DNA of 7,958 nucleotides, from positions 1-7,958 of the forward strand of contig JAFUZI010000066.1 of assembly GCA_017476705.1 (NCBI GenBank). The letters are read 5' to 3'. This document shows positions 1-6,277 of the stretch, piece after piece. The translations under genes were made by a program, and so were the position numbers. A model generated the notes under the pieces. That model was not told the origin of the DNA. It was given only the letters and a program-made list of their open reading frames with translations, and made no database searches. Position 1 is the first letter of the stretch. Each line of letters starts with the position of its first letter. This stretch comes from Bacilli bacterium (lineage in GTDB: Bacteria > Bacillota_I > Bacilli_A > RF39 > UBA660).

Positions 1-281
1 GCATTTACTGCATCTACTGTAAACTCATAATAATCTCCTGGAATAGTTAATGTTACTGAGTAGTTTACTGTAGTTTTATTTGTATCAATTGTCGGAGTTG
101 ATGCTGACACACTACCAGACTTTACACTTACATTTTCCCAGTGGATATCCCAAGTAGGTGCACTTATTTGTGATGATCCTATTATATTTAAATTAGTACT
201 TAATACGGCATATCCTACAGATACTAATAGTAATAATACTATTCCTAATAAATAATTTAATCTTTTTTTACTTTCTTTCAT
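1..281 (-). CDS. Secreted surface protein, N-terminal part (runs off the left edge)
   Basis: The window holds 93 complete codons and the gene continues beyond position 1. The product begins with a basic n-region (MKESKKRLNY), then a hydrophobic stretch (LLGIVLLLLVSVGYA), which is a signal peptide or membrane anchor. The exported part is rich in Ser, Thr, Asn and Val, as in beta-sandwich surface domains. It ends in the window with PGDYYEFTVDAVNA, which resembles the PGD-x-Y-x-F-x-V-x-V-x-N strand of camelysin/TasA-like and other Gram-positive surface proteins; that similarity is from memory and not decisive. The ATG start follows GAAGGA at 8 nt, which supports it. The gene is preceded by about 200 nt of leader with a 12-copy heptanucleotide repeat and a candidate promoter. 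The function is unknown beyond being exported. Both tryptophans in the fragment are TGG. Confidence 0.75.
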   Translation of the reverse strand, partial: MKESKKRLNYLLGIVLLLLVSVGYAVLSTNLNIIGSSQISAPTWDIHWENVSVKSGSVSASTPTIDTNKTTVNYSVTLTIPGDYYEFTVDAVN

Positions 282-412
282 ACTTTTATCCTTCTTTCTA
301 TTATTATTCTAATTTCTTATATTTAATTTTTTATTGTTTCATAAAAATAACTGAAATTAGATTTTTATATTCATTCTTATGGTGGCCTTCTCCCACAATA
401 TAGTTGGTTTAC
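282..412 (-). other. Leader region between the heptanucleotide array and the surface-protein gene
   Basis: This stretch contains no gene that I can support. Adjacent to the start codon is the Shine-Dalgarno GAAGGA. A short GC stem (GTGG at 382-385 with CCAC at 393-396, 7-nt loop) is the only compact structure I see, in the one GC-richer patch of an otherwise very AT-rich leader. If the promoter at 500-528 is correct, this is transcribed 5' UTR. No good -35/-10 pair was found inside it. In the neighbouring stretch 529-679 I see no gene either. Confidence 0.4.
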
Positions 413-498
413 CTCTTGTCTCTTGTCTCTTGTCTCTTGTCTCTTGTCTCTTGTCTCTTGTCTCTTGTCTCTTGTCTCTTGTCTCTTGTCTCTTGTCT
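413..498. repeat. Heptanucleotide tandem repeat, 12 perfect copies of CTCTTGT
   Basis: Twelve exact head-to-tail copies of the 7-base unit CTCTTGT fill 413-496, followed by a partial CT. On the transcribed minus strand the unit reads ACAAGAG. Seven is not a multiple of three and no gene lies across the array, so it is an intergenic microsatellite of the kind that can gain or lose copies by slippage. It lies between a candidate promoter (500-528) and a gene for an exported protein, so copy number would change the leader of that gene. The plus-strand reading frame across it is only a translation of the repeat. Confidence 0.97.
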
Positions 499-499
499 A

Positions 500-528
500 A
501 TGGTAATAATACCCTTAAGCATTGTCAA
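500..528 (-). promoter_or_regulatory. Candidate sigma-A promoter for the surface-protein gene
   Basis: On the minus strand there is a perfect -35 TTGACA (523-528), a 17-bp spacer and a -10 TACCAT (500-505, 4 of 6 matches to TATAAT). The predicted start of transcription, about 7 nt past the -10, would lie near 493, inside the heptanucleotide array. The exact -35 and the optimal spacer are encouraging; the weak -10 lowers confidence. The leader to the ATG at 281 would be roughly 210 nt. Confidence 0.45.
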
Positions 529-679
529 CACCTTCTCATATTTTACTTATATATTTAATCATATTTACAATCTACTATTATTCTTTATTATATATTATCA
601 AAAATAGTTAGTTTTTTCAAATACCTTTTTGCTTTTTTCATTTTACAACAAAAACAACATAGATAATTCTAAATCAAAC

Positions 680-704
680 AAAAAAAGGATTATTCATCCT
701 TTTT
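680..704 (-). terminator. Rho-independent terminator of the histidine kinase gene
   Basis: Minus-strand stem AAAAAGGAT / ATCCTTTTT (arms 696-704 and 682-690, 9 bp) with a 5-nt loop, followed by two more Ts. The stem contains the last codons and stop of the kinase gene, so the tail Lys-Lys-Asp-Glu-stop doubles as terminator. The A-rich upstream arm and T-rich downstream arm mean it could also stop transcription coming from the other direction. Confidence 0.75.
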
Positions 705-2720
705 ATCATTTTCTCCTCCAAAAACATGAGCTTCTACATTAGCAAACCTATTTATCGATGGATCATATTTTGGTACAACTTCATTTTGCGAAATTGATTC
801 TGTTTGTTCTTGTAATTCTTCTACTAAAACAGCTTGTGATATCTCTTGTGGCAGTACTGAAGAATCAAATACTAAATCTAATTTTTCTTTTATTTGATCC
901 CTACTAAATGGTTTAGCAATATAATCAATAAATCCTTCGCTTAAGTATTTTTCTTTTGCACCTGCAATAGCATCAGCAGTTAAAGCAATAGTTGGAATCT
1001 TAAAATTAGGATTTTCTTTTAATTTAGCTAAAGCTGTTTCACCACTCATATTAGGCATCATAATATCCATTAATATTAAATCATATTCGTTACCATGAAC
1101 AACCTTATCTATACATTCTTGCCCATCATAGCACTCATCTATTTCTAAATCAAAATCTTGTAATGCACGCCTAGCAACTTTAATATTTAATTTATTATCA
1201 TCAACAATTAGTATTTTTTTACTATCAAATCCCTTAGGTACTACTATTTCTTCTTTAACATTTTGTTGAACAATCTGTTGAATTGGATCAATATTAATTT
1301 GAATTGTTTGATTTGGATTAACCATTTGACTTATTCTTTGTGGTATTTGAACTACAAACATTGAACCTTGTCCAAATGTAGATTGTACATTAATTTTACC
1401 ACCCATCATATCTACTAATGCTTTCGTAATTGCTAATCCCAACCCAGTTCCTTCTGTTGTAGAATTCTTTTCTATATCTAATCGTTCAAACTTAGTAAAT
1501 AATTTGTCAATATTCTCGGCTTTTATTCCTCTCCCTGTATCTCTAACACTAATTATTAAATTGCATATACTATTTTGATTTATACATTTTACAGTTAACT
1601 CTATTTCTCCTTGTTCTGTATATTTAATTGCATTAGTTAATAAATTATTAATTATCTCTTTTACTTTACTCTTATCACCAACTAATTCATAAGGAATATC
1701 TGGTGCTATATTTATTTTGAAATTTATATTTTTGTCACCAATTCTAGTAGCATCAATTTTAGCTAATGATTCAACCTCTTTCCTAAAGTTATAGTTAACT
1801 TCTATTACTTCCATTTTATTACTTTCAATTTTATTAATATCTAAAATATTACCCACAATCTCCAATAAAGTCTTAGAAGCTTCCATAATATAATCAGCAT
1901 CTTCTACTATTTCAGGTGATACTTCACCTTTATGACTTTGAATATCTTCACTAAAGCCTACTATTGCATTTAATGGCGTTCTAATTTCATGAGACATACT
2001 AGATAAGAAATCACTTTTAGCATTATTAGCTCTTTCAGCCTGATCTTTAGCTAATGTTAACTGTTTAATTATTCGTAAATCTGGATTTTCAATAGTATGA
2101 AACATTACTAAATAACTTAAAGTAAATATAAACGTTTCAGTAATAACTTCTGGATAATAACTACGAAGAATCAAACCAATAATAAAAAATACAAATAAAA
2201 TTACAAATGGTAATAGTTTACTTCTACTGTCTTTATTTCTAACATATAATGATATACAAAAAACAATCAATAAAAACATATATAATATTACTTCAACCAT
2301 AGCTGCATAATAAGCAGGTCCATTTAAATCTACAGTCTCTCCTACAATAATAGTATCCATAGGTAATGCTAATATAAATAATACTACTATAGTAGTAATA
2401 ATATTAAATATCATATTCATTGTTTTACTTACTTTTTTATCAAATTTATTTAATTCTATAACGTATTTCAATAAAAATAAAATCATTAAATCCATCATTA
2501 TTAAATAAAAAGATTGTAATACTCCTGTTAAATATAGGTGTCCAACAAGCATGGCAAATAAGTAGATAATAACTCCTAATAATGAATAAAATAAATTAAT
2601 GAGAATTAATTTCTTATATATAATAGTTTCATAATTCTTAACTGATCCCCTTAGAAAAAACAATACTACAAGGTAAACTGATAATACTAACGCACCTCCA
2701 GGTAACCATATCCCACTCAT
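690..2720 (-). CDS. Hybrid sensor histidine kinase, 7 TM segments plus C-terminal receiver
   Basis: The 676-residue product starts with about seven hydrophobic segments within residues 4-210, an integral membrane sensor I cannot assign to a named family. A coiled linker leads to a HisKA domain with SHEIRTPLN (phosphoacceptor His244). The HATPase_c domain shows an N-box ([10 protein letters not shown], ~358-367), G1 DTGRGI (~394) and G2 GTGLGLA (~424). After a Gln/Asn-rich linker comes a receiver domain with the acidic pair Asp507/Asp508, phosphoacceptor Asp552 ([10 protein letters not shown]), Thr581 and Lys603, all intact. About 60 polar residues follow, with no HPt domain. Start choice: AGAGGAG lies 8 nt before the ATG at 2720; a GTG three codons upstream touches the Shine-Dalgarno and cannot be used. 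No partner regulator is in the window. It has its own promoter and terminator. It should autophosphorylate and pass phosphate His to Asp; the signal is unknown. Confidence 0.95.
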   Translation of the reverse strand: MSGIWLPGGALVLSVYLVVLFFLRGSVKNYETIIYKKLILINLFYSLLGVIIYLFAMLVGHLYLTGVLQSFYLIMMDLMILFLLKYVIELNKFDKKVSKTMNMIFNIITTIVVLFILALPMDTIIVGETVDLNGPAYYAAMVEVILYMFLLIVFCISLYVRNKDSRSKLLPFVILFVFFIIGLILRSYYPEVITETFIFTLSYLVMFHTIENPDLRIIKQLTLAKDQAERANNAKSDFLSSMSHEIRTPLNAIVGFSEDIQSHKGEVSPEIVEDADYIMEASKTLLEIVGNILDINKIESNKMEVIEVNYNFRKEVESLAKIDATRIGDKNINFKINIAPDIPYELVGDKSKVKEIINNLLTNAIKYTEQGEIELTVKCINQNSICNLIISVRDTGRGIKAENIDKLFTKFERLDIEKNSTTEGTGLGLAITKALVDMMGGKINVQSTFGQGSMFVVQIPQRISQMVNPNQTIQINIDPIQQIVQQNVKEEIVVPKGFDSKKILIVDDNKLNIKVARRALQDFDLEIDECYDGQECIDKVVHGNEYDLILMDIMMPNMSGETALAKLKENPNFKIPTIALTADAIAGAKEKYLSEGFIDYIAKPFSRDQIKEKLDLVFDSSVLPQEISQAVLVEELQEQTESISQNEVVPKYDPSINRFANVEAHVFGGENDKKDE

Positions 2721-2728
2721 TACTACCA

Positions 2729-2751
2729 CTCCTCTATTTTAAATTATAACA
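2729..2751 (-). promoter_or_regulatory. Extended -10 promoter and Shine-Dalgarno of the kinase gene
   Basis: The minus strand reads TGTTATAAT at 2743-2751, a consensus -10 with the TGn extension. There is no convincing -35, which extended -10 promoters can tolerate. Transcription would start near 2736, giving a leader of about 16 nt that contains the Shine-Dalgarno AGAGGAG (2729-2735). This fixes the translation start at the ATG of 2720. The promoter begins immediately after the T-run of the upstream gene's terminator. Confidence 0.7.
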
Positions 2752-2779
2752 AAAAAAGACTTTACATTAAAGCCTTTTT
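2751..2779 (-). terminator. Rho-independent terminator of the acyltransferase gene
   Basis: Minus-strand arms at 2768-2779 (AAAAAGGCTTTA) and 2753-2764 (TAAAGTCTTTTT) form a 12-bp stem with one G-T wobble and a 3-nt loop, followed by more Ts. The upstream arm lies in the last codons, and the stop codon at 2767-2769 falls at the loop. It separates the acyltransferase unit from the kinase promoter directly downstream. Confidence 0.8.
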
Positions 2780-3756
2780 ATATATTGAAATCCAAAAACA
2801 TTTTCTGGATAGTCCGGGTCATTATATCTAGTATTTTTTATAATATCTAATGTATAGCCATTTTCAGATTCAGACATTATATCACTTATAAAATCTAGTT
2901 CATTTTGATATGAATCTCCTAAAGAATCCCTAGAGACAACATTATTACTACTAAATATTATTTCTCCAACTAATGAACTCATATTCTCTTTTAACCACTC
3001 TGTAATATCTTTCACATCTGATTCACATGCACCAGATATATTCATTTCACTACCAATATTTACTGTATATGTTTTCTTATCTCTTACAATACCTATTGGA
3101 ATAATTACTCCATTACCATTTATAGCTATTCTCGCAGCACCAGGAAACAAAGTTTGAGTCAATCTTGGAGTCACATTCCATGCCCCTTCAGGATAAATTA
3201 ATATATTATCCTTAGCCGCAATTCTTCTAGTACATGTTACCTCACAAATATGTCTATCTTTTTTATATTCTTCATATAATTCTAATTCATGAGATGTTAA
3301 AGGTTGTCCTTCCTTATATTTTTTAAATATATCACTTATATTATACCCTGTATCCATACAAATTCTTCCATGTATCTTATCTAAGAAAAAACCCTCAAAA
3401 TTTCTATATGTTTCTTCTGGATCACCCATAACAAAATAGACTTGCTCATTAATAGCTTCCATAGCAGATTCAATATCATATCTCCCCACATGACTAGATG
3501 CATATACTTTTCCACAAGAAACATTATGAGACCTCTTATCATCAAATAAAATTAGTTTTCTACCACTTAACAATCGATCAATCTTTAATAATAATTTAGT
3601 TAAAAAATAAATTCTCTTCTTAATTCTACTAGTTTCTAATGGCTTATTTATATCATATTCATAACTACGTAATTTTCTATAATAAGCAGATAATTCTTGC
3701 ATAGACATCTTTTTAAGTTCTAATAACTTTTTATATTCAAAATTACTATGTTCCAT
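2767..3756 (-). CDS. PlsC-like lysophospholipid acyltransferase family protein
   Basis: This 329-residue protein carries the two signature blocks of the PlsC/LPLAT superfamily: the catalytic H-X4-D motif (SSHVGRYD, His89 and Asp94) and the acceptor-binding motif YPEG (around 188-191), followed by a hydrophobic strand VIIPIGI (~217-223) as in the family. Such enzymes transfer an acyl chain to a lysophospholipid or related acceptor at the membrane. The exact substrate is not clear, because the protein is longer than typical PlsC (about 240 aa) and has an 85-residue N-terminal helical extension rich in Lys, Leu and Tyr plus about 100 residues after the core. Start choice: the ATG at 3756 follows AGGGGTG at 5 nt. 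An upstream in-frame ATG at 3849 would put the promoter -10/-35 inside the coding region and is rejected. It is a single-gene unit with its own promoter and terminator. Confidence 0.85.
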   Translation of the reverse strand: MEHSNFEYKKLLELKKMSMQELSAYYRKLRSYEYDINKPLETSRIKKRIYFLTKLLLKIDRLLSGRKLILFDDKRSHNVSCGKVYASSHVGRYDIESAMEAINEQVYFVMGDPEETYRNFEGFFLDKIHGRICMDTGYNISDIFKKYKEGQPLTSHELELYEEYKKDRHICEVTCTRRIAAKDNILIYPEGAWNVTPRLTQTLFPGAARIAINGNGVIIPIGIVRDKKTYTVNIGSEMNISGACESDVKDITEWLKENMSSLVGEIIFSSNNVVSRDSLGDSYQNELDFISDIMSESENGYTLDIIKNTRYNDPDYPENVFGFQYIKRL

Positions 3757-3799
3757 ACAAACACCCCTAATATCTTTTAATTCCTTTTTAATAATGCAT

Positions 3800-3828
3800 A
3801 TTATACCATAAAAAGATAATTTAATCAA
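3800..3828 (-). promoter_or_regulatory. Sigma-A promoter with extended -10 for the acyltransferase gene
   Basis: The minus strand shows TTGATT (3823-3828), a 17-bp spacer and a perfect TATAAT (3800-3805) preceded by TGG, an extended -10. Transcription should start near 3793, leaving about 37 nt of leader before the ATG at 3756. This is one of the best promoters in the window, and its position decides the start codon of the acyltransferase. Between it and the terminator at 3936-3965 I see only a weak hairpin (3867-3883) and no gene. Confidence 0.8.
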
Positions 3829-3935
3829 AAAATACACAAAAAACTCCATTCATCCTACATAAATCTTTCACGTAAAACATGAAGCTTCGGATTAAACAGA
3901 ATTTTTATACTTATACTTCTCTATTTTTCTATCAT

Positions 3936-3965
3936 AAAAAACAAAAGAGAAAATAATTCTCTTTT
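3936..3965 (-). terminator. Rho-independent terminator after the Fic / small coat-like gene unit
   Basis: Minus-strand stem AAAAGAGAA / TTCTCTTTT (arms 3957-3965 and 3943-3951, 9 bp) with a 5-nt loop, then GTTTTTT. It begins only a few bases after the stop codon at 3971-3973 of the small Cys/His-rich reading frame. This supports the idea that this frame was, or is, the last gene of the transcript that includes Fic. Confidence 0.75.
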
Positions 3966-3970
3966 TATAA

Positions 3971-4143
3971 CTAATTAAATTGACAACAAGAACCACATTG
4001 AACATTACTACATACATTTTCCTCAGAACAAGTATATTGAGGACGATAAGTATGTTTATAAACATGATGATTTATAATACGAGTATGTATTGGACAAATA
4101 AATCCTTGTCGTTTATGGTAGATTTTTTAAATTGTTTTTTCAT
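3971..4143 (-). pseudogene. Small Cys/His-rich protein, CotD-like, apparently frameshifted
   Basis: An ATG immediately follows the Fic stop codon and opens MKKQFKK, but that frame soon drifts into a short unrelated tail. Shifting by one base at the run of six As (index 16-21 of the gene, near 4123-4128) gives a coherent 57-residue protein ending at the TAG of 3971-3973. Its downstream frame reads CPIHTRIINHHVYKHTY, then TCSEENVCSNVQCGSCC. Clustered His/Tyr and a Cys-rich tail recall small spore-coat proteins of the CotD type; this is an inference by pattern. That frame has no ATG of its own and is closed upstream by TAA. One missing A would explain everything, so this is a recent lesion, a sequencing error in a homopolymer, or a frameshift-expressed gene. 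No clear Shine-Dalgarno precedes the ATG, so translation would rely on coupling to Fic. A terminator follows directly. Confidence 0.5.
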
Positions 4144-4896
4144 CTATTTATCACTATTTTCTTTATTTTCCAAAAAATATTTAGCTATTTTTTCATAATT
4201 ATCTTGACTGTTTAAACAAGTATCAATTAGATATCCTTTTTCATTATTAATTTGATATTCTTTTATTCCTCTTATATAAAAATCTTTATTTCGATCTTCT
4301 ATAAAAAATGGAATTATGTCATTATATAAGCATTCTCTAAACATAATCATTCTTCCTACTCGACCATTGCCATCTTGAAAAGGATGAATTTTCTCAAATC
4401 TTACATGGAATTCTATGATATCCTCGATGGTTTTGTTTGATAATTCATCATACCAAGTTAACAATTCTTTCATATCGATTGATACATTTATAGGGCTCGT
4501 TGTTTTAATATCACCTACATAATTGGCTAGCTTTTTATAATCACCAATAGCAATTGTTTCCTTATCTTCTTCACTTATAGTTCCATTTTTAAGTAAAAAA
4601 TGAAAATGCTTAATCATATCTTCAGTTAAAGGTTCATCAATAGTATCTAACATATAATTAAATAAAGTAAAATGATTTTGAGTTTCTGTTATGTCACGAA
4701 TAACTATAACTTTATTATTATCAGCAAGTATTGTTCCAGTATCATAGATGCTTCTCGTTTCATCTGGAGTAATTGTAGAACCCTCCATATGATTTGTATT
4801 ATATGCAAAATCTATTTGAGTCTTATAATATAAATTACCTGGTAAATTTATTTTTTTTTGTTGAAGTAATGCCTTCTTTATAGTTATCGCATCCAT
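4144..4896 (-). CDS. Fic domain protein, class II (N-terminal inhibitory helix), probable AMP-transferase
   Basis: The 250-residue protein carries a complete Fic signature HPFQDGNGRVGR (residues 171-182), with catalytic His171 and the anion-binding GNGRxxR. Near the N-terminus is T-N-H-M-E-G (34-39), matching the (S/T)xxxE(G/N) inhibitory motif, whose Glu blocks ATP gamma-phosphate binding in Fic proteins. Its position before the core makes this class II. Family knowledge predicts transfer of AMP from ATP to a hydroxyl side chain of a target protein, kept silent until inhibition is relieved; the target is unknown. No separate antitoxin is needed. The start is supported by AAAGGAGG 7 nt upstream of the ATG. 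The stop TAG directly touches the ATG of a small coat-like frame downstream. The MazEF pair sits upstream but is transcribed separately. Confidence 0.93.
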   Translation of the reverse strand: MDAITIKKALLQQKKINLPGNLYYKTQIDFAYNTNHMEGSTITPDETRSIYDTGTILADNNKVIVIRDITETQNHFTLFNYMLDTIDEPLTEDMIKHFHFLLKNGTISEEDKETIAIGDYKKLANYVGDIKTTSPINVSIDMKELLTWYDELSNKTIEDIIEFHVRFEKIHPFQDGNGRVGRMIMFRECLYNDIIPFFIEDRNKDFYIRGIKEYQINNEKGYLIDTCLNSQDNYEKIAKYFLENKENSDK

Positions 4897-4900
4897 AATA

Positions 4901-4932
4901 AATCCTCCTTTATTTATGTAATTATTATAACA
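4901..4932 (-). promoter_or_regulatory. Extended -10 promoter and strong Shine-Dalgarno for fic
   Basis: The minus strand reads TGTTATAAT at 4924-4932, a consensus extended -10, with only A/T-rich sequence and no clear -35 upstream. AAGGAGG (within 4903-4910) lies 7 nt before the ATG at 4896. The same TGTTATAAT string serves the histidine kinase gene. Confidence 0.65.
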
Positions 4933-5036
4933 TATTTTTTCTTATAAAAAACTTGTTTTATATAGAAAAATAAAAGATAATTTTATGATTTTATTATGTA
5001 ACAAATAAAATATTTTTGTATAGACTGTTCTTTTTT

Positions 5037-5078
5037 CTATCATAATGAAAAAAACTTGCCCTTATCCCTTTATGATAG
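5037..5078. repeat. 9-bp inverted repeat downstream of mazF
   Basis: CTATCATAA (5037-5045) is matched by its exact complement TTATGATAG (5070-5078) around a 24-nt centre. It lies just past the mazF stop at 5090 in the direction of transcription. On the minus strand it is followed by As rather than Ts, so it is not a standard terminator, although a run of seven Ts lies inside the loop. It may end the mazEF transcript in an atypical way or protect a 3' end. The rest of the mazF-fic gap shows nothing else. Confidence 0.4.
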
Positions 5079-5089
5079 ATTAATTTTAA

Positions 5090-5431
5090 TTATTCTTCTA
5101 TACAAGCATTAACAAGCATCATAACACTTAATAAATCATTTTCACTTGCTTTTTCTACATATTTTAAATTTCTAATTTCATAATCGATACTTCTAATGTG
5201 TTCACAAAAAACAGAACCTTTAATATGAATAGAATCTTCTAAATGATAATGAGTAGGAAACTCTTTTATATTGGAACTTATAGGACACACCATAACCATT
5301 TTAGTATTATTATTAAAAATATTATTACTTATAACAATAGCTGGTCTAAATTCTCTTTGTTCATGACCTTTTGTAGGATTAAAATCTAAATATACTAAAT
5401 CCCCTTGTTTTGGAATATACTTACTTACCAT
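5090..5431 (-). CDS. mazF: MazF toxin, mRNA endoribonuclease (PemK/MazF family)
   Basis: The 113-residue protein is full length for MazF and keeps the family's landmarks in order: an N-terminal GDLVYLDFNPTKGHEQ strand-loop, the conserved FRPAIVIS strand (Arg29), VCPISS (49-53, usually CPITS), and the C-terminal HIRSIDY strand. MazF toxins cleave single-stranded RNA at short sequence motifs and arrest growth when the antitoxin is lost; the cleavage motif here cannot be read from sequence. Its ATG lies inside the end of mazE, overlapping it by 7 nt (ATGGTAA), the usual translational coupling of the pair. AGAGGT about 9 nt upstream, inside mazE, may serve as Shine-Dalgarno. It is the second gene of the operon driven by the promoter at 5688-5716. 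Confidence 0.95.
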   Translation of the reverse strand: MVSKYIPKQGDLVYLDFNPTKGHEQREFRPAIVISNNIFNNNTKMVMVCPISSNIKEFPTHYHLEDSIHIKGSVFCEHIRSIDYEIRNLKYVEKASENDLLSVMMLVNACIEE

Positions 5432-5667
5432 ATTTCTCTACCTCTTGCATCATCCCATTCAAATTCTTTTGCTATATTTTTTCCATGATATTCATCAAAT
5501 AATTCTTTTAAAGAAATTTTATCTTTATTACATTTTGAAATAACAATTTTATCATCAACTTGTTCAATAATGATTTTATCATTAGTTTTCAAATTTAAAG
5601 ATTGTAAAAATGCTTTAGGTATTCTAACGCCATCTGAATTTCCCCATTTTTGAAGTCTTGATTCCAT
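5425..5667 (-). CDS. mazE: MazE antitoxin (AbrB/SpoVT-type DNA-binding)
   Basis: The 80-residue protein begins with an AbrB-like swapped-hairpin domain: KWGNS..VRIPKAFLQSLNL then a basic and acidic strand KIIIEQVDDKIVIS (about residues 7-45). It ends in an acidic tail with EFEWDDARGREIW, the segment that in MazE proteins wraps along MazF and neutralises it. The order and lengths match the classical antitoxin-first operon. Start choice: AGGAG lies 9 nt before the ATG at 5667. A second in-frame ATG at 5676 abuts the Shine-Dalgarno with no spacer, so it is not used. MazE should also bind the palindrome at 5689-5707 in its own promoter, alone or with MazF, to repress the operon. Confidence 0.94.
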   Translation of the reverse strand: MESRLQKWGNSDGVRIPKAFLQSLNLKTNDKIIIEQVDDKIVISKCNKDKISLKELFDEYHGKNIAKEFEWDDARGREIW

Positions 5668-5687
5668 AGTAATCATCTCCTAAAATA

Positions 5688-5716
5688 GGTATATACAATG
5701 TTTATACTTATGTCAA
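5688..5716 (-). promoter_or_regulatory. Promoter of mazEF
   Basis: A perfect -35 TTGACA (5711-5716) is followed at 17 bp by TATACC (5688-5693); TATATA at a 15-bp spacing overlaps it. Transcription would begin near 5681, leaving a very short leader that contains the mazE Shine-Dalgarno. The spacer and -10 are covered by a palindrome described separately. Confidence 0.7.
5689..5707. promoter_or_regulatory. Probable MazE/MazEF operator, 19-bp palindrome
   Basis: GTATATACAATGTTTATAC is symmetric about position 5698, with 8 of 9 base pairs matching its mirror. It covers the -10 and most of the spacer of the mazEF promoter, so a bound dimer would block RNA polymerase. AbrB-type antitoxins bind such AT-rich inverted repeats in their own promoters. 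The assignment rests on symmetry and position. Confidence 0.6.
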
Positions 5717-5718
5717 TT

Positions 5719-5750
5719 AAAAAATTAATTATTCTTAAAACTAAGTTTTA
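5719..5750 (-). terminator. Weak candidate terminator of the retroelement transcript
   Basis: Minus-strand stem TAAAAC / GTTTTA with a 3-nt loop (5736-5750) is followed at a distance by a T-rich run. The stem is short and pure A/T apart from one pair, so it is a poor match to a standard terminator. It is the only candidate between the MutS-like gene and the mazEF promoter. Confidence 0.25.
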
Positions 5751-5780
5751 TATCAATTCACTTATCTTCAATATCTTTAA

Positions 5781-5866
5781 TCATTCTAATAAACCTAGTC
5801 TATCAAAATTTATTTCACTATATCCATCATCATAAACTCTTTTATTTAAACATAACTCTTTAATAT
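5781..5866 (-). other. Probable C-terminal continuation of the MutS-like gene in another frame
   Basis: The annotated frame of the MutS-like gene ends SYV-stop at 5846. Shifted by one base from about 5860, another frame reads KELCLNKRVYDDGYSEINFD, then RLGLLE and a TGA at 5781-5783. It joins smoothly to the preceding RIDEILK. Its codons look coding in this AT-rich context (mixed Asp, Gly, Glu, Arg rather than runs of Ile/Lys/Asn), so a single-base deletion in the AAA at 5859-5861 probably split the gene. This is an inference; no homologue was compared. Confidence 0.45.
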
Positions 5867-6268
5867 TTCATCTATCCTATTAAGAATATCATTCATATTA
5901 TTACTCAAAACATTATATTCTAAATATTTTATAATTTTATCTATTCTTATATAGTTAAAAAGTATTTTTTCCATATCATAATAATAACAATTATAATTAT
6001 TACTATTAGAATTATATTTATCAATAATATCCTTATCCACAACAATATAACTAATATTATTATTAACTAATAAACTAGTAACTACCGATATATTATTAAT
6101 AGGAAAACCTACTTTTAAAGTATTACCAATTCTCTTAACTTTATAATTTAATAAATTATTTATAATCAAAGCATCATTAGATAAACATTCATAAAAATTA
6201 CCACTTTTAATAAAAATTACATAATCTTTATAATCACTCTTATATTTATAATATTTTTCAATTATTAT
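5846..6268 (-). CDS. Small MutS domain I protein (MutS-like DGR accessory)
   Basis: The product is about 140 residues and matches only the mismatch-recognition domain of MutS: YVIFIKSGNFYECLSNDA corresponds to the MutS block with G-D-F-Y-E, and the F-x-E mismatch-reading residues (Phe25, Glu27) are kept. GFPINN follows where MutS has G-(I/V)-P. There is no clamp, lever, ATPase or helix-turn-helix, so it cannot act as a full MutS. Small MutS-like proteins are, from memory, one of the accessory types found beside DGR reverse transcriptases. A perfect AGGAGG (6274-6279) precedes it, yet the in-frame codons at 5-11 nt are ATA, ATA and ATT; I place the start at the ATA of 6268. A TTG at 6310 lies upstream in frame but has no Shine-Dalgarno. 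The frame is shared with the RT upstream, with only a TGA between. The C-terminus is probably frameshifted. Asn, Tyr and Ile are extremely frequent. Confidence 0.65.
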   Translation of the reverse strand: MIIEKYYKYKSDYKDYVIFIKSGNFYECLSNDALIINNLLNYKVKRIGNTLKVGFPINNISVVTSLLVNNNISYIVVDKDIIDKYNSNSNNYNCYYYDMEKILFNYIRIDKIIKYLEYNVLSNNMNDILNRIDEILKSYV

Positions 6269-6277
6269 AATTACCTC

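Noticed and set aside
413..498. CRISPR array or minisatellite-encoded protein
   Set aside because: The 7-bp units have no spacers and no gene runs across them.
404..607. Plus-strand reading frame with a 7-residue periodic protein
   Set aside because: It is only the translation of the heptanucleotide array plus AT-rich flank; no ribosome binding site and no protein-like composition beyond the repeat.
3757..3849. Upstream ATG extending the acyltransferase by 31 residues
   Set aside because: The extension contains a strong TTGATT-N17-TATAAT promoter, and the internal ATG at 3756 has the only good Shine-Dalgarno.
3980..4198. Plus-strand 72-residue reading frame
   Set aside because: It lies antisense to the coat-like frame and the end of fic, without a ribosome binding site or recognisable domain.
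3924..5045. 14-base direct repeat TTTTTCTATCATAA at 3924-3937 and 5032-5045 bracketing fic as an insertion footprint
   Set aside because: Matches of this length are expected by chance in 8 kb of DNA this AT-rich; no transposase or matching target duplication is present.
5046..5084. Twelve-codon plus-strand mini-ORF (MKKTCPYPFMID)
   Set aside because: No Shine-Dalgarno, and it lies within the loop of the inverted repeat; too short to support.
5668..5845. Template repeat of the retroelement downstream of the MutS-like gene
   Set aside because: The sequence shows a likely coding continuation and the mazEF promoter, and I found no imperfect repeat of it elsewhere in the window.
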